Assembly: GCF_021432765.1 (NCBI RefSeq)
Contig: NZ_CP058908.1
Span: forward strand, 1,566,001 to 1,630,000
Length of the DNA stretch: 64,000 bases
Source of the DNA: Pseudomonas phenolilytica
Lineage (GTDB): Bacteria > Pseudomonadota > Gammaproteobacteria > Pseudomonadales > Pseudomonadaceae
Reading direction: 5' to 3'
Shown here: positions 1-9,722 of the stretch, in pieces
Position numbering within the stretch: position 1 is the stretch's first letter
Layout of the letters: every line of letters begins with the position of its first letter
Made by a program: the position numbers and the translations under genes
Notes under the pieces: generated by a model
The model's input: the letters and a program-made list of their open reading frames with translations, nothing else
What the model was told of the DNA's origin: nothing
The model's database searches: none

Positions 1-3000
1 TATCACTCTGGCTTCCGAGGTTGGTGTATGGGATTACCAGCCTGAGGATGTCATCGCCAAGGGCCGCGTCGGTCCGGGCCAGATTCTCGCCGTCGATACT
101 CACACCGGTCAGATTCTGCACACCAGCGACATCGACAACCGCCTGAAAGCCCAGCATCCCTACAAGAAGTGGCTGCGCGGCACGGCGCTGCGCATCCAGT
201 CGACCCTGGACGACAACGACCACGGCTCGGCAGTCTACGACGTCGACCAGCTCAAGCAGTACATGAAGATGTTCCAGGTCACCTTCGAGGAGCGTGATCA
301 GGTGCTGCGTCCGCTGGCCGAGCAAGGTCAGGAAGCGGTCGGCTCGATGGGTGACGATACGCCGATGGCCGTGCTGTCGCACCGCGTGCGTTCGCCCTAC
401 GATTACTTCCGCCAGCAGTTCGCGCAGGTCACCAACCCACCGATCGACCCGCTGCGCGAAGCCATCGTCATGTCGCTGGAAACCTGCCTGGGGGCCGAGC
501 GCAACGTCTTCGAGGAAACCGCCGATCACGCAAACCGCGCGATCCTGACCACGCCGGTGATCTCGCCGGCCAAGTGGCGGACCATCATGGAACTCGACCG
601 CCCTGGTTTCGAGCGCCATTTCCTCGACCTGAACTACGATGAGAGCCTCGGCCTGGAGGCTGCGGTGCGCAACCTGGCCGAGCAGGCCGAGGAAGCGGTG
701 CGTGCTGGCAAGGTTCTGCTGGTGCTCAGCGACCGCCACATCGCGCCGGGCAAGCTGCCGATGCACGCCTCGCTGGCGGTCGGTGCGGTGCACCATCGCC
801 TGGTGGAAACCGGCCTGCGCTGCGATTGCAACATCCTGGTGGAAACCGCCACCGCGCGCGATCCGCACCATTTCGCGGTACTGATCGGCTTCGGTGCCAC
901 CGCCGTATATCCGTTCCTCGCCTACGAGGTGCTCAGCGACCTGATTCGCACCGGTGAGGTACTCGGCGATCTGTACGAGGTGTTCAAGCACTACCGCAAG
1001 GGCATCTCCAAGGGCCTGCTGAAGATCATCTCGAAGATGGGCATCTCCACCATCGCGTCCTATCGCGGGGCGCAGCTGTTCGAGGCGATCGGACTGGCGG
1101 AAGAAGTGGTTGAACTCAGCTTCCGCGGCGTCGCCAGCCGCATCCAGGGCGCGCGTTTCGTCGATCTCGAGGCCGAGCAGAAGGCACTCGCGGACGAGGC
1201 CTGGAATAACCGCAAGGCGATCCAGCAAGGTGGTCTGCTGAAATTCGTCCACGGTGGCGAATACCACGCCTACAACCCCGACGTGGTCGGCGCCCTGCAG
1301 GCGGCGGTGCAGTCGGGTGACTACGCCCGTTTCAAGGAATACAGCGCGCTGGTCGACAAGCGTCCGGTATCGATGTTGCGTGACCTGTTGGGCGTCAAGC
1401 TGGCGGAGCAGCCGCTGGCGCTGGAGGAAGTCGAGCCGCTGGATTCGATTCTCAAGCGTTTCGATTCCGCCGGCATCTCCTTGGGCGCCCTATCGCCCGA
1501 GGCGCACGAGGCGATCGCCGCGGCGATGAACCGCATCGGAGCGCGCTCCAACTCCGGCGAGGGTGGCGAGGATCCGGCACGCTACGGCACCGAGCGCAGC
1601 TCGAAGATCAAGCAGGTTGCCACCGGTCGCTTCGGCGTCACGCCGGAGTACCTGATCAACGCCGAGGTGCTGCAGATCAAGGTGGCCCAGGGCGCCAAGC
1701 CTGGCGAGGGCGGGCAACTGCCCGGGGGCAAGGTCAACGGCCTGATTGCCCGGCTGCGCTATGCCGTGCCAGGGGTGACGCTGATCTCGCCGCCGCCGCA
1801 CCACGACATCTATTCCATCGAGGACTTGGCACAGCTGATCTTCGATCTCAAGCAGGTCAACCCTCGCGCGCTGGTGTCGGTCAAGCTGGTGGCCGAGCCG
1901 GGCGTCGGCACCATCGCCGCCGGCGTCGCCAAGGCCTACGCGGACCTGATCACCATCTCCGGTTATGACGGCGGTACCGGCGCCTCGCCGCTGACCTCGA
2001 TCCGCTACGCCGGCTCGCCGTGGGAACTGGGTCTGGCTGAAACCCACCAGACCCTGCGCGGCAACGACCTGCGCGGGAAGGTGCGGGTGCAGACCGACGG
2101 CGGCCTCAAGACCGGCCTCGACGTGGTCAAGGCGGCGATCCTCGGCGCCGAGAGCTTCGGCTTCGGCACCGCGCCGATGATCGCGCTGGGCTGCAAGTAC
2201 CTGCGCATCTGCCACCTGAACAACTGCGCCACCGGCATCGCCACGCAGAACGAGCAGCTGCGCAAGGATCACTTCATCGGCACCGTCGAGATGGTGGTCA
2301 ACTTCTTCCAGTTCGTTGCCGAGGAAACTCGTGAGTGGCTGGCCAAGCTCGGCGTGCGCAGTCTCGGCGAGCTGATCGGGCGTACCGATCTGCTGGAAAT
2401 CCTGCCCGGCGAAACCGCTAAGCAGGGCAACCTTGACCTGACTCCGCTGCTCGGCGGAAGCAATGTTCCGGCCGATAAACCGCAGTTCTGCGAGGTGGAG
2501 AAGAACCCGCCGTTCGATCAGGGCCTTCTGGCCGAGGAGATGGTGCGACTCGCCAAGGGTGCGATCGAAGCCAAGAGCGGCGGCGACTTCGAACTGGAAA
2601 TCTGCAACTGCGATCGCTCGATTGGCGCGCGGGTATCCGGTGAAATTGCCCGCCTGCACGGCAACCAAGGCATGGCCACGGCGCCGATCACCTTCCGCTT
2701 CAAGGGCACGGCGGGGCAGAGCTTCGGCGTATGGAACGCCGGCGGCCTGAACCTCTATCTCGAAGGCGATGCCAACGACTACGTGGGCAAGGGCATGACC
2801 GGCGGCAAGCTGATCGTCACCCCGCCCAAGAACAGCGCCTATGCCTCGCAGGACTCCGCCATTATCGGCAACACCTGTCTGTATGGTGCCACCGGTGGCA
2901 AGCTGCTGGCGGCCGGTACGGCCGGTGAACGCTTCGCGGTGCGCAACTCCGGCGCGCATGCCGTGGTGGAAGGCACCGGCGATCACTGCTGCGAGTACAT

Positions 3001-3337
3001 GACCGGTGGCTTCGTCTGCGTCCTGGGCAAGACCGGGCACAACTTCGGTTCCGGCATGACCGGCGGCTTCGCCTATGTGCTGGATATGGACAACAGCTTC
3101 ATCGACCGGGTCAACAACGAGCTGGTGAACCTGCAACGCATCACCGGCGAAGCGATGGAGGCCTATCGCAGCCACCTGCACGGCGTGCTGCGCGAGTATG
3201 TCGCGGAAACCGCGAGCGAGTGGGGTGCCGAGCTGCTGGAGAATCTCGACGATTACCTGCGGCGCTTCTGGCTGGTGAAGCCGAAGGCGGCCAACCTGGC
3301 CTCGCTGCTGTCGAGCACTCGGGCCAACCCGCAATAA
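1..3337 (+). CDS. gltB: Glutamate synthase (NADPH) large subunit, 5' truncated by the window edge
   Basis: Open from position 2 without a start, so the N-terminal glutaminase domain lies outside the window. About 1,111 residues remain of a protein usually near 1,480. It makes two glutamates from glutamine and 2-oxoglutarate: ammonia released by the missing domain is channelled to the FMN barrel seen here. Visible signs are the FMN-barrel segment around [15 protein letters not shown], the three-cysteine [3Fe-4S] motif in [12 protein letters not shown] near 2190-2230, and a C-terminal glycine-rich GxGxG repeat domain from about 2560 ([32 protein letters not shown]). gltD follows after 111 bases on the same strand, as expected for the two-subunit enzyme. 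Family assignment is very secure. Confidence 0.98.
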   Translation, partial: ITLASEVGVWDYQPEDVIAKGRVGPGQILAVDTHTGQILHTSDIDNRLKAQHPYKKWLRGTALRIQSTLDDNDHGSAVYDVDQLKQYMKMFQVTFEERDQVLRPLAEQGQEAVGSMGDDTPMAVLSHRVRSPYDYFRQQFAQVTNPPIDPLREAIVMSLETCLGAERNVFEETADHANRAILTTPVISPAKWRTIMELDRPGFERHFLDLNYDESLGLEAAVRNLAEQAEEAVRAGKVLLVLSDRHIAPGKLPMHASLAVGAVHHRLVETGLRCDCNILVETATARDPHHFAVLIGFGATAVYPFLAYEVLSDLIRTGEVLGDLYEVFKHYRKGISKGLLKIISKMGISTIASYRGAQLFEAIGLAEEVVELSFRGVASRIQGARFVDLEAEQKALADEAWNNRKAIQQGGLLKFVHGGEYHAYNPDVVGALQAAVQSGDYARFKEYSALVDKRPVSMLRDLLGVKLAEQPLALEEVEPLDSILKRFDSAGISLGALSPEAHEAIAAAMNRIGARSNSGEGGEDPARYGTERSSKIKQVATGRFGVTPEYLINAEVLQIKVAQGAKPGEGGQLPGGKVNGLIARLRYAVPGVTLISPPPHHDIYSIEDLAQLIFDLKQVNPRALVSVKLVAEPGVGTIAAGVAKAYADLITISGYDGGTGASPLTSIRYAGSPWELGLAETHQTLRGNDLRGKVRVQTDGGLKTGLDVVKAAILGAESFGFGTAPMIALGCKYLRICHLNNCATGIATQNEQLRKDHFIGTVEMVVNFFQFVAEETREWLAKLGVRSLGELIGRTDLLEILPGETAKQGNLDLTPLLGGSNVPADKPQFCEVEKNPPFDQGLLAEEMVRLAKGAIEAKSGGDFELEICNCDRSIGARVSGEIARLHGNQGMATAPITFRFKGTAGQSFGVWNAGGLNLYLEGDANDYVGKGMTGGKLIVTPPKNSAYASQDSAIIGNTCLYGATGGKLLAAGTAGERFAVRNSGAHAVVEGTGDHCCEYMTGGFVCVLGKTGHNFGSGMTGGFAYVLDMDNSFIDRVNNELVNLQRITGEAMEAYRSHLHGVLREYVAETASEWGAELLENLDDYLRRFWLVKPKAANLASLLSSTRANPQ

Positions 3338-3350
3338 CAAGCAGCTTCAG

Positions 3351-3388
3351 GCCGCGAGCCTCACGACCCGAGCGGCGTGAGGCGCGGC
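3351..3388. repeat. Imperfect palindrome in the gltB-gltD gap
   Basis: GCCTCACG (3358-3365) pairs with CGTGAGGC (3376-3383), extended by GCCGC (3351-3355) and GCGGC (3384-3388) across a two-base bulge. There is no T-run on either strand, so it looks like a REP-like element or a transcript-stabilising hairpin and not a terminator. Flanking AGCTTCAGGC and GCAGCCTGAGG resemble words at 27163 and 31801. Confidence 0.55.
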
Positions 3389-3418
3389 TCCGTGATCGTC
3401 ATGCGGTTTGCAGCCTGA

Positions 3419-4867
<1,449 letters not shown>

Positions 4868-4911
4868 GCCTGTGCCGGGCGCGCCGCGCCTGACATGAAT
4901 CAAGCCCACGG

Positions 4912-4944
4912 AAAAGGCACGGCACTCGCCGTGCCTTTTGTTTT
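4912..4944 (+). terminator. Rho-independent terminator after gltD
   Basis: Twelve-base perfect stem AAAAGGCACGGC / GCCGTGCCTTTT with the four-base loop ACTC, then GTTTT. The A-run on the 5' side also makes it usable on the other strand, but the neighbours on both sides run plus. Confidence 0.93.
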
Positions 4945-4988
4945 CCGCTTTGCGACAATGCACGGCACTTTTTTGCTGGGACCCCGCC

Positions 4989-6053
4989 ATGACCACCTTG
5001 AAGAACGATCGCTTCCTTCGTGCCCTGCTCAAGCAGCCTGTCGACGTCACCCCGGTGTGGATGATGCGCCAGGCCGGCCGTTACCTGCCGGAATATCGCG
5101 CCAGTCGCGCCAAGGCCGGCGACTTCATGAGCTTGTGCATGAATCCGGAGCTGGCCTGCGAGGTGACCCTGCAGCCACTGGATCGCTATCCGCTGGATGC
5201 GGCCATCCTGTTCTCCGACATCCTCACCGTGCCGGATGCGATGGGCCTTGGGCTGTACTTCGAGGCCGGCGAAGGGCCGCGCTTCAAGAAGGTAGTCAGC
5301 AGCGCCGCCGACATCGACGCGCTGCCGATCCCCGATCCGGAAAAGGATCTGGGTTACGTGATGGACGCCGTGCGCACCATCCGCCGCGAACTCAACGGCC
5401 GCGTGCCGCTGATCGGCTTCTCCGGCAGCCCCTGGACCCTGGCGACCTACATGGTCGAGGGTGGCTCTTCGAAGGATTTCCGCAAATCGAAGGCGATGCT
5501 CTACAGCGATCCGGCAGCGATGCACGCACTGCTCGACAAGCTGGCGCAATCGGTCACGGCCTACCTCAACGGCCAAATCCTTGCCGGGGCGCAGGCCGTG
5601 CAGATCTTCGACTCCTGGGGCGGCAGCCTGTCGGCAGCGGCGTACCAGGAATTCTCCCTGGCCTACATGCAGAAGATCGTCGACGGACTGATCCGCGAGC
5701 ACGACGGCCGCCGCGTGCCGGTGATCCTGTTCACCAAGGGCGGCGGACTGTGGCTGGAGTCGATGGCGGATGCTGGTGCTGAGGCGCTCGGCCTGGACTG
5801 GACCTGCGATATCGGCAGCGCGCGTGCGCGGGTTGGTGACAAGGTCGCGCTGCAGGGCAACATGGACCCCAGCGTGCTGTATGCCAAGCCGGAGGCGATT
5901 CGTGCCGAGGTTGGCCGCATCCTCGCCAGCTTCGGCCACGGCAACGGCCACGTCTTCAACCTCGGTCACGGCATCACCCCGGAAGTCGATCCGGCGCATG
6001 CCGGCGCGTTCATCGAGGCCGTGCACGAGCTGTCGGCGCAGTACCACCGCTAA
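4989..6053 (+). CDS. hemE: Uroporphyrinogen decarboxylase
   Basis: Removes the four acetate carboxyls of uroporphyrinogen III to give coproporphyrinogen III in haem synthesis; cytosolic and cofactor-free. The 354-residue length is typical. The family signature [16 protein letters not shown] spans residues 22-37 and holds the substrate-binding arginines; the second conserved block [17 protein letters not shown] is near residue 140. I chose ATG 4989 because [14 protein letters not shown] is the usual N-terminus; an in-frame ATG at 4938 lies in the gltD terminator. The gene stands alone between two terminators, so it must have its own promoter; GACAAT near 4955 could be a -10 but has no clear -35. 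Confidence 0.97.
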   Translation: MTTLKNDRFLRALLKQPVDVTPVWMMRQAGRYLPEYRASRAKAGDFMSLCMNPELACEVTLQPLDRYPLDAAILFSDILTVPDAMGLGLYFEAGEGPRFKKVVSSAADIDALPIPDPEKDLGYVMDAVRTIRRELNGRVPLIGFSGSPWTLATYMVEGGSSKDFRKSKAMLYSDPAAMHALLDKLAQSVTAYLNGQILAGAQAVQIFDSWGGSLSAAAYQEFSLAYMQKIVDGLIREHDGRRVPVILFTKGGGLWLESMADAGAEALGLDWTCDIGSARARVGDKVALQGNMDPSVLYAKPEAIRAEVGRILASFGHGNGHVFNLGHGITPEVDPAHAGAFIEAVHELSAQYHR

Positions 6054-6070
6054 GCGCGTCGCGCTGGACG

Positions 6071-6097
6071 AAACGCCCCGCTCATGCGGGGCGTTTT
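6071..6097. terminator. Bidirectional terminator between hemE and the MFS gene
   Basis: Perfect 11-base stem AAACGCCCCGC / GCGGGGCGTTT with loop TCAT and T- or A-runs on both sides. It serves convergent hemE (plus) and the MFS transporter gene (minus). Confidence 0.93.
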
Positions 6098-6098
6098 G

Positions 6099-7379
6099 CT
6101 ATCCGCGTGCGCGGTTCTCCGGCGTGGCCGGCAGGTGTGCCAAATGCAGCGCCACCAGCAGCGAGACCAGCAGCAGGGCGGCGATGAACAGGCCTACGCC
6201 GGTCCAGCCGCCGGCATGCCAGAACAGCCCGCCCAGCGTTCCGGCGATGCTCGAGCCCAGGTAATAGCCGAACAGGTACAGCGACGACGCCTGGCCCCGC
6301 GCCTGAGTGGCGCGACGGCCGATCCAGCTGCTGGCCACCGAATGCGCGCCGAAGAAGCCGAAGGTGAACAGCAGCATGCCCGGCAGGATCGTTGCCAGCA
6401 CATCGAACAGCGTCAGCCCCAGCCCGCCCAGCATCAGCACGATCATCGCCCAGAGCACCTTGCGCCGGCCGATCCGGTCGGCCAGCGCACCGGCCTGCGC
6501 CGAGCTGTAGATGCCCGACAGGTAGACCACCGCCAGCAGGCCGACCAGCGTTTGACTGAGTTCGAACGGCGCGGCGATCAACCGGTAGCCGATGTAGTTG
6601 AACAGCGTGACGAAACTGCCCATCAGCAGGAACGCCTGCAGGAACAGCCACGGCAGGCCAGCGTCGCGAAAGTGCATGGTGTAGCCCTGCACCAGCCCGC
6701 GCGGGCGCAACGGGCGCGCGCGGAAGTGCCGCGAGTCGGGCAGAAAGCGCCAGAACAGCAGCGCGGCCAGCAGCGCCAGCCCGCCCATCACCGCCAGCAC
6801 GCTCTGCCACGGCAGGTAATCGACCAGCACGCCGCTGATCAGCCGGCCGCTCATGCCGCCGATCGCATTGCCGCCGATATACAGGCCCATCGCCAGGCCG
6901 AGGTGCCGTGGATCAATCTCCTCGCTCAGATAGGTCATCGCCACCGCCGCCAGCCCGCTCAGTGCCAGCCCGACGAGGGCACGCATCAACAGCACGCCGT
7001 GCCAGCCGGGCATCACGGCACTGAGCAGGGTGAACAGGGCGGCGGCCAGCAACGCGGTGACCATCACCGGTTTGCGGCCGATGGCATCGGAGATGGGCCC
7101 GGTGATCAGTAGGCCGATCGCCAGGGTGATGGTCGAGGATGACAGCACCAGGCTGCTTTGCGCCGCGTTGATGGCGAACGCCTGCGACAGCATGGGCATC
7201 AACGGTTGCACGCAGTAGAGCAGGGCGAAGGTCGCGAAGCCGCCAGCGAACAGCGCCAGCACGGTGCGGGTGAAGCGTGGCGTGCCCTTTTCGGTGAAGG
7301 CGTCGTGGGCCACGGCATCGGTGGAGGGCTGCGCGTGGGATTGAGCCGACTCGCCGGTCGCGCTCTGGAAACTGTTCAT
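6099..7379 (-). CDS. MFS transporter, YnfM-like
   Basis: A 426-residue inner-membrane protein with about twelve hydrophobic segments. The first is LFAGGFATFALLYCVQPLMP. Major-facilitator motif A appears after helix 2 as GPISDAIGRKP and again in the second half as GALADRIGRRK. The first ~50 residues are hydrophilic. The start ATG at 7379 (MNSFQSATGES) is preferred over an upstream in-frame ATG at 7496, which would run through the AT-rich promoter region. It is divergent from a LysR regulator, the same arrangement as E. coli ynfM-ynfL, so the regulator probably controls it. The substrate is unknown; relatives export drugs or sugars. Confidence 0.85.
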   Translation of the reverse strand: MNSFQSATGESAQSHAQPSTDAVAHDAFTEKGTPRFTRTVLALFAGGFATFALLYCVQPLMPMLSQAFAINAAQSSLVLSSSTITLAIGLLITGPISDAIGRKPVMVTALLAAALFTLLSAVMPGWHGVLLMRALVGLALSGLAAVAMTYLSEEIDPRHLGLAMGLYIGGNAIGGMSGRLISGVLVDYLPWQSVLAVMGGLALLAALLFWRFLPDSRHFRARPLRPRGLVQGYTMHFRDAGLPWLFLQAFLLMGSFVTLFNYIGYRLIAAPFELSQTLVGLLAVVYLSGIYSSAQAGALADRIGRRKVLWAMIVLMLGGLGLTLFDVLATILPGMLLFTFGFFGAHSVASSWIGRRATQARGQASSLYLFGYYLGSSIAGTLGGLFWHAGGWTGVGLFIAALLLVSLLVALHLAHLPATPENRARG

Positions 7380-7476
7380 CGCCGATTCTCGCTGTCGTTC
7401 ACCCGCTCGACATTCGGGCGTCGGGGTAGCAGGCTGATGAAGAGAACGATAGGGAGCTTTATTTAATGTTTCCAAT

Positions 7477-7499
7477 ATATTATTCGACCCAATCAATAT
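7477..7499. promoter_or_regulatory. Candidate LysR-type operator
   Basis: ATATT (7477-7481) and AATAT (7495-7499) form an interrupted palindrome with 13 bases between them, in an AT-rich patch 24 bases before the lysR start. LysR proteins usually bind AT-rich dyads in such divergent gaps. There is no experimental support. Confidence 0.35.
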
Positions 7500-7523
7500 G
7501 ACTGGCGAATCAATGGGGTTGTC

Positions 7524-8423
7524 ATGGAGCTACGCCACCTGCGGTATTTCGTCGCTGTGGCCGAGGAGCTGCACTTCGGCCGTGCAGCCGAGTTACTACG
7601 CATTTCCCAGCCGCCGCTGAGCCAGCAGATCCAGGCGCTGGAAGCCGAGCTGGGGGTGCGTCTGTTCGATCGCACCAACCGCCGGGTTTCGCTGACCGAC
7701 GCCGGCCGGCTGTTCCTCGAGGAAACCCGCCGCACGCTGGCGCAGGTCGACAAGGCGGTGGATGTGGCGCGCCGCGCCAATCAGGGTGAGATCGGCGAGC
7801 TGCAGATCGGTTTCACCTCCTCGGCGCCGTTCACCTCGATTCTGCCGCGGGCGATTCTGGCCTTCCGCGAAGCCTTTCCGGCCGTGCACCTGGCGCTGCA
7901 GGAGATGACCAGCAAGCAGGTGGTGGACGCGGTGCAGGACGAGACGCTGCAGGTCGGTATGATCCGCCCGTTCGCGCTGCCGGCCGGCCTGCAGACCACG
8001 GAGCTGTTCAGCGAACCCCTGGTGGCGCTGATGCACGCCGGGCACCCGTTGGCGAGCGATAGAGAGGAGGGGATCTGGCTGGCCGAGTTGGCCGCCGAGC
8101 CTTTCGTGTTCTTTCCGCGCAGCTACGGCACCGGACTCTACGACCAGTTGCTCAACCTGGCGCGCCAAGCCGGCTTCAACCCGCGCATCGCCCAGGAGGC
8201 GAACGAGGCGCTGACCATCATCGGTCTGGTCGCTGCGGGGCTGGGGGTTTCGGTGCTGCCGGCGTCGTTCCAGCGTATCCGCATTGACGGTGTGGCATTT
8301 CGGACCGTGCTCGACAAGGAGGCGACCACCGCCGTCTGGCTGGTCAAGCGCCGTCAGGAGCAGTCACCGCTGACGCGCGCCTTCATCGACCTGGTCACGC
8401 GTGAGGCGCTTGCCGCCCGCTAG
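7524..8423 (+). CDS. LysR-family transcriptional regulator
   Basis: A 299-residue regulator. The N-terminal winged helix is plain: MELRHLRYFVAVAEELHFG, then RAAELLRISQPPLSQQIQAL as the recognition helix region (about residues 20-39), followed by a linker helix and a LysR substrate-binding domain from about residue 90 (GELQIGFTSSAPFTSILP). Like most members it should bind as a tetramer and respond to a small effector. It is divergent from the MFS gene across 144 bases that carry an ATATT-N13-AATAT dyad, which suggests it controls that exporter and itself. The effector cannot be told from sequence. Confidence 0.9.
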   Translation: MELRHLRYFVAVAEELHFGRAAELLRISQPPLSQQIQALEAELGVRLFDRTNRRVSLTDAGRLFLEETRRTLAQVDKAVDVARRANQGEIGELQIGFTSSAPFTSILPRAILAFREAFPAVHLALQEMTSKQVVDAVQDETLQVGMIRPFALPAGLQTTELFSEPLVALMHAGHPLASDREEGIWLAELAAEPFVFFPRSYGTGLYDQLLNLARQAGFNPRIAQEANEALTIIGLVAAGLGVSVLPASFQRIRIDGVAFRTVLDKEATTAVWLVKRRQEQSPLTRAFIDLVTREALAAR

Positions 8424-8437
8424 CGTGCGGTGAGAGT

Positions 8438-8462
8438 CCGTGCCGGCTGAGGGCCGGCACGG
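8438..8462. terminator. Hairpin between convergent lysR and the lipoprotein gene
   Basis: Perfect 10-base stem CCGTGCCGGC / GCCGGCACGG with loop TGAGG, directly after lysR and just before the end of the opposing gene. There is no clear T-run, so termination strength is uncertain. Confidence 0.6.
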
Positions 8463-8471
8463 AGCGCACGG

Positions 8472-8897
8472 TCAGTTGTAGCGGTACTTCGCTTCGATCT
8501 TGCGCTTCTGCAGGGTGAACTGGGTCATGTCGATCTGGTTCTGTGCCAGCTGGTCTTCCAGCTTGTCCAGCTCGCCATTTTCCAACTTGCTGACGTGATG
8601 CTTGGTGGCGTGGTAGTTGATGGTTTCCGCGGCGCTGTGGCCACTGACCGGATCCCACAGAATGGAAAGCGGCCAGAACAGCAGGTTGACCACGCCAAGG
8701 CCGTACTCACGACCGTAGAACGAACCACCGCCGGGAAGCAGACCCAGCGCGGTACCCAGCGCAGGGCTCTTTTCCTCGACCGCCAGGCCGGCGGCTTCGA
8801 AGTGGCGCAGCTCGGATTCCTGATACGAATTCAGGCCGCTCGCGCAGCCGGTGGTAGCCAGGATCGCACCTGCAAGAAGGATAGGGGTGAGTTTCAC
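8472..8897 (-). CDS. Small predicted lipoprotein of unknown function
   Basis: A 141-residue protein of no family I recognise. I chose the GTG start at 8897 because AAGGAGCTGTC stands just before it; longer in-frame starts lack such a site. The N-terminus is a lipoprotein signal (KLTPILLAGAILATTGC) with the likely lipidated cysteine near residue 17, though TTG is an atypical lipobox. The middle has a glycine-rich hydrophobic stretch (GGSFYGREYGLGVVNLLFWP, then LSILWDP), which could be membrane-associated. The tail is charged and helical. It is convergent with lysR and divergent from the DUF3015 gene. Confidence 0.75.
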   Translation of the reverse strand: MKLTPILLAGAILATTGCASGLNSYQESELRHFEAAGLAVEEKSPALGTALGLLPGGGSFYGREYGLGVVNLLFWPLSILWDPVSGHSAAETINYHATKHHVSKLENGELDKLEDQLAQNQIDMTQFTLQKRKIEAKYRYN

Positions 8898-9166
8898 GAC
8901 AGCTCCTTGTTGTCTGTTATTCATACGCGCTCCGTGACGCGCGGCGCGGAAGCTATCATGCAGTGATATCAATTTGACATGACTTTGCGCAGGTATCTGC
9001 TCTTTTGGTGTGCGCCGACGAGGGGTGGATGCATGGCTGCAACCGCTTTAGCTTGAACCATTCAGCAGCGAAGGCCTTTGTGGCTTGACACCGATCGTCA
9101 CTCTGCCAAAGCTACAACGTAGCCGGCGAGGGCGCCGGCCTTTCCCTCACGCACAAGAGAACGATC
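8898..9166. other. Divergent intergenic region, 269 bases
   Basis: Lies between the lipoprotein gene and the DUF3015 gene. A TTGACA near 8980 and another near 9083 have no well-spaced -10, so no promoter can be called with confidence. A GCCGGC-GAGGGC-GCCGGC hairpin near 9122-9139 would sit in the DUF3015 leader. No coding sequence seen. Confidence 0.4.
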
Positions 9167-9655
9167 ATGAAACGGATTCTGCTAGCGTCCCTTCTCCTCT
9201 CCGCTTCGGCCAGTGCCTTCGCTACCGCACCGGGTGGCCCAGGTTGCGGCTGGGGCAATATGCTGTTCGAAGGCCAGCGCGGCCTGCCATCCCACCTGGT
9301 AGCCTCGACCACCAACGGCACCTCCGGTAACGCCACCTTCGGCATGACCTCCGGCACCAACGGTTGCTCGACCGATGGCGCGCTGCAGTACAACGGCAAG
9401 TCCATGATCGTGCTGGGCAGCATCATGACCGAGCTGTCCGAAGACATGGCGATGGGCGAAGGTGAGGCTCTGACCACTTACGCCGTCGTGCTCGGCATCA
9501 AGCCCGAGGATCGCGCGCATTTCGCCAGCGTCACCCAGGCGCACTTCGACGAGATCTTCAGCTCCGCCGACGTGACCGCCGAGCAGGTGCATGCCGCCAC
9601 TCTGGCGGTGCTCAAGCAGGACGCTCGCCTGGCCCAGTACGCCGAGCAGGCCTGA
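9167..9655 (+). CDS. DUF3015 family exported protein
   Basis: A 162-residue protein with a cleavable signal peptide (MKRILLASLLLSASASAFA, cut near residue 19-20). The mature part starts TAPGGPGCGWGNMLFEGQRG and continues through a glycine/threonine-rich stretch with a second cysteine (GTNGCSTDG), a pattern I recall for DUF3015, a periplasmic family of unknown role common in Pseudomonas. The two cysteines could form a disulfide. A terminator follows at 9675, so this is a single-gene unit. The DUF4105 gene begins 67 bases after its stop on the same strand. Confidence 0.85.
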   Translation: MKRILLASLLLSASASAFATAPGGPGCGWGNMLFEGQRGLPSHLVASTTNGTSGNATFGMTSGTNGCSTDGALQYNGKSMIVLGSIMTELSEDMAMGEGEALTTYAVVLGIKPEDRAHFASVTQAHFDEIFSSADVTAEQVHAATLAVLKQDARLAQYAEQA

Positions 9656-9674
9656 GTTTCACGTTCCTTCTCTC

Positions 9675-9698
9675 GTGCCCGCTCCGGCGGGCACTTTC
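9675..9698 (+). terminator. Rho-independent terminator after the DUF3015 gene
   Basis: Perfect eight-base stem GTGCCCGC / GCGGGCAC with loop TCCG, followed by TTT. It lies only ~25 bases before the start of the DUF4105 gene, which therefore needs its own promoter or readthrough. Confidence 0.85.
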
Positions 9699-9722
9699 GT
9701 ATCTGCTTGCCATTGGCCGAAT

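Noticed and set aside
1490..3340. A 616-codon minus-strand open frame opposite gltB
   Set aside because: Shadow of gltB with composition-driven lack of stops; no family likeness.
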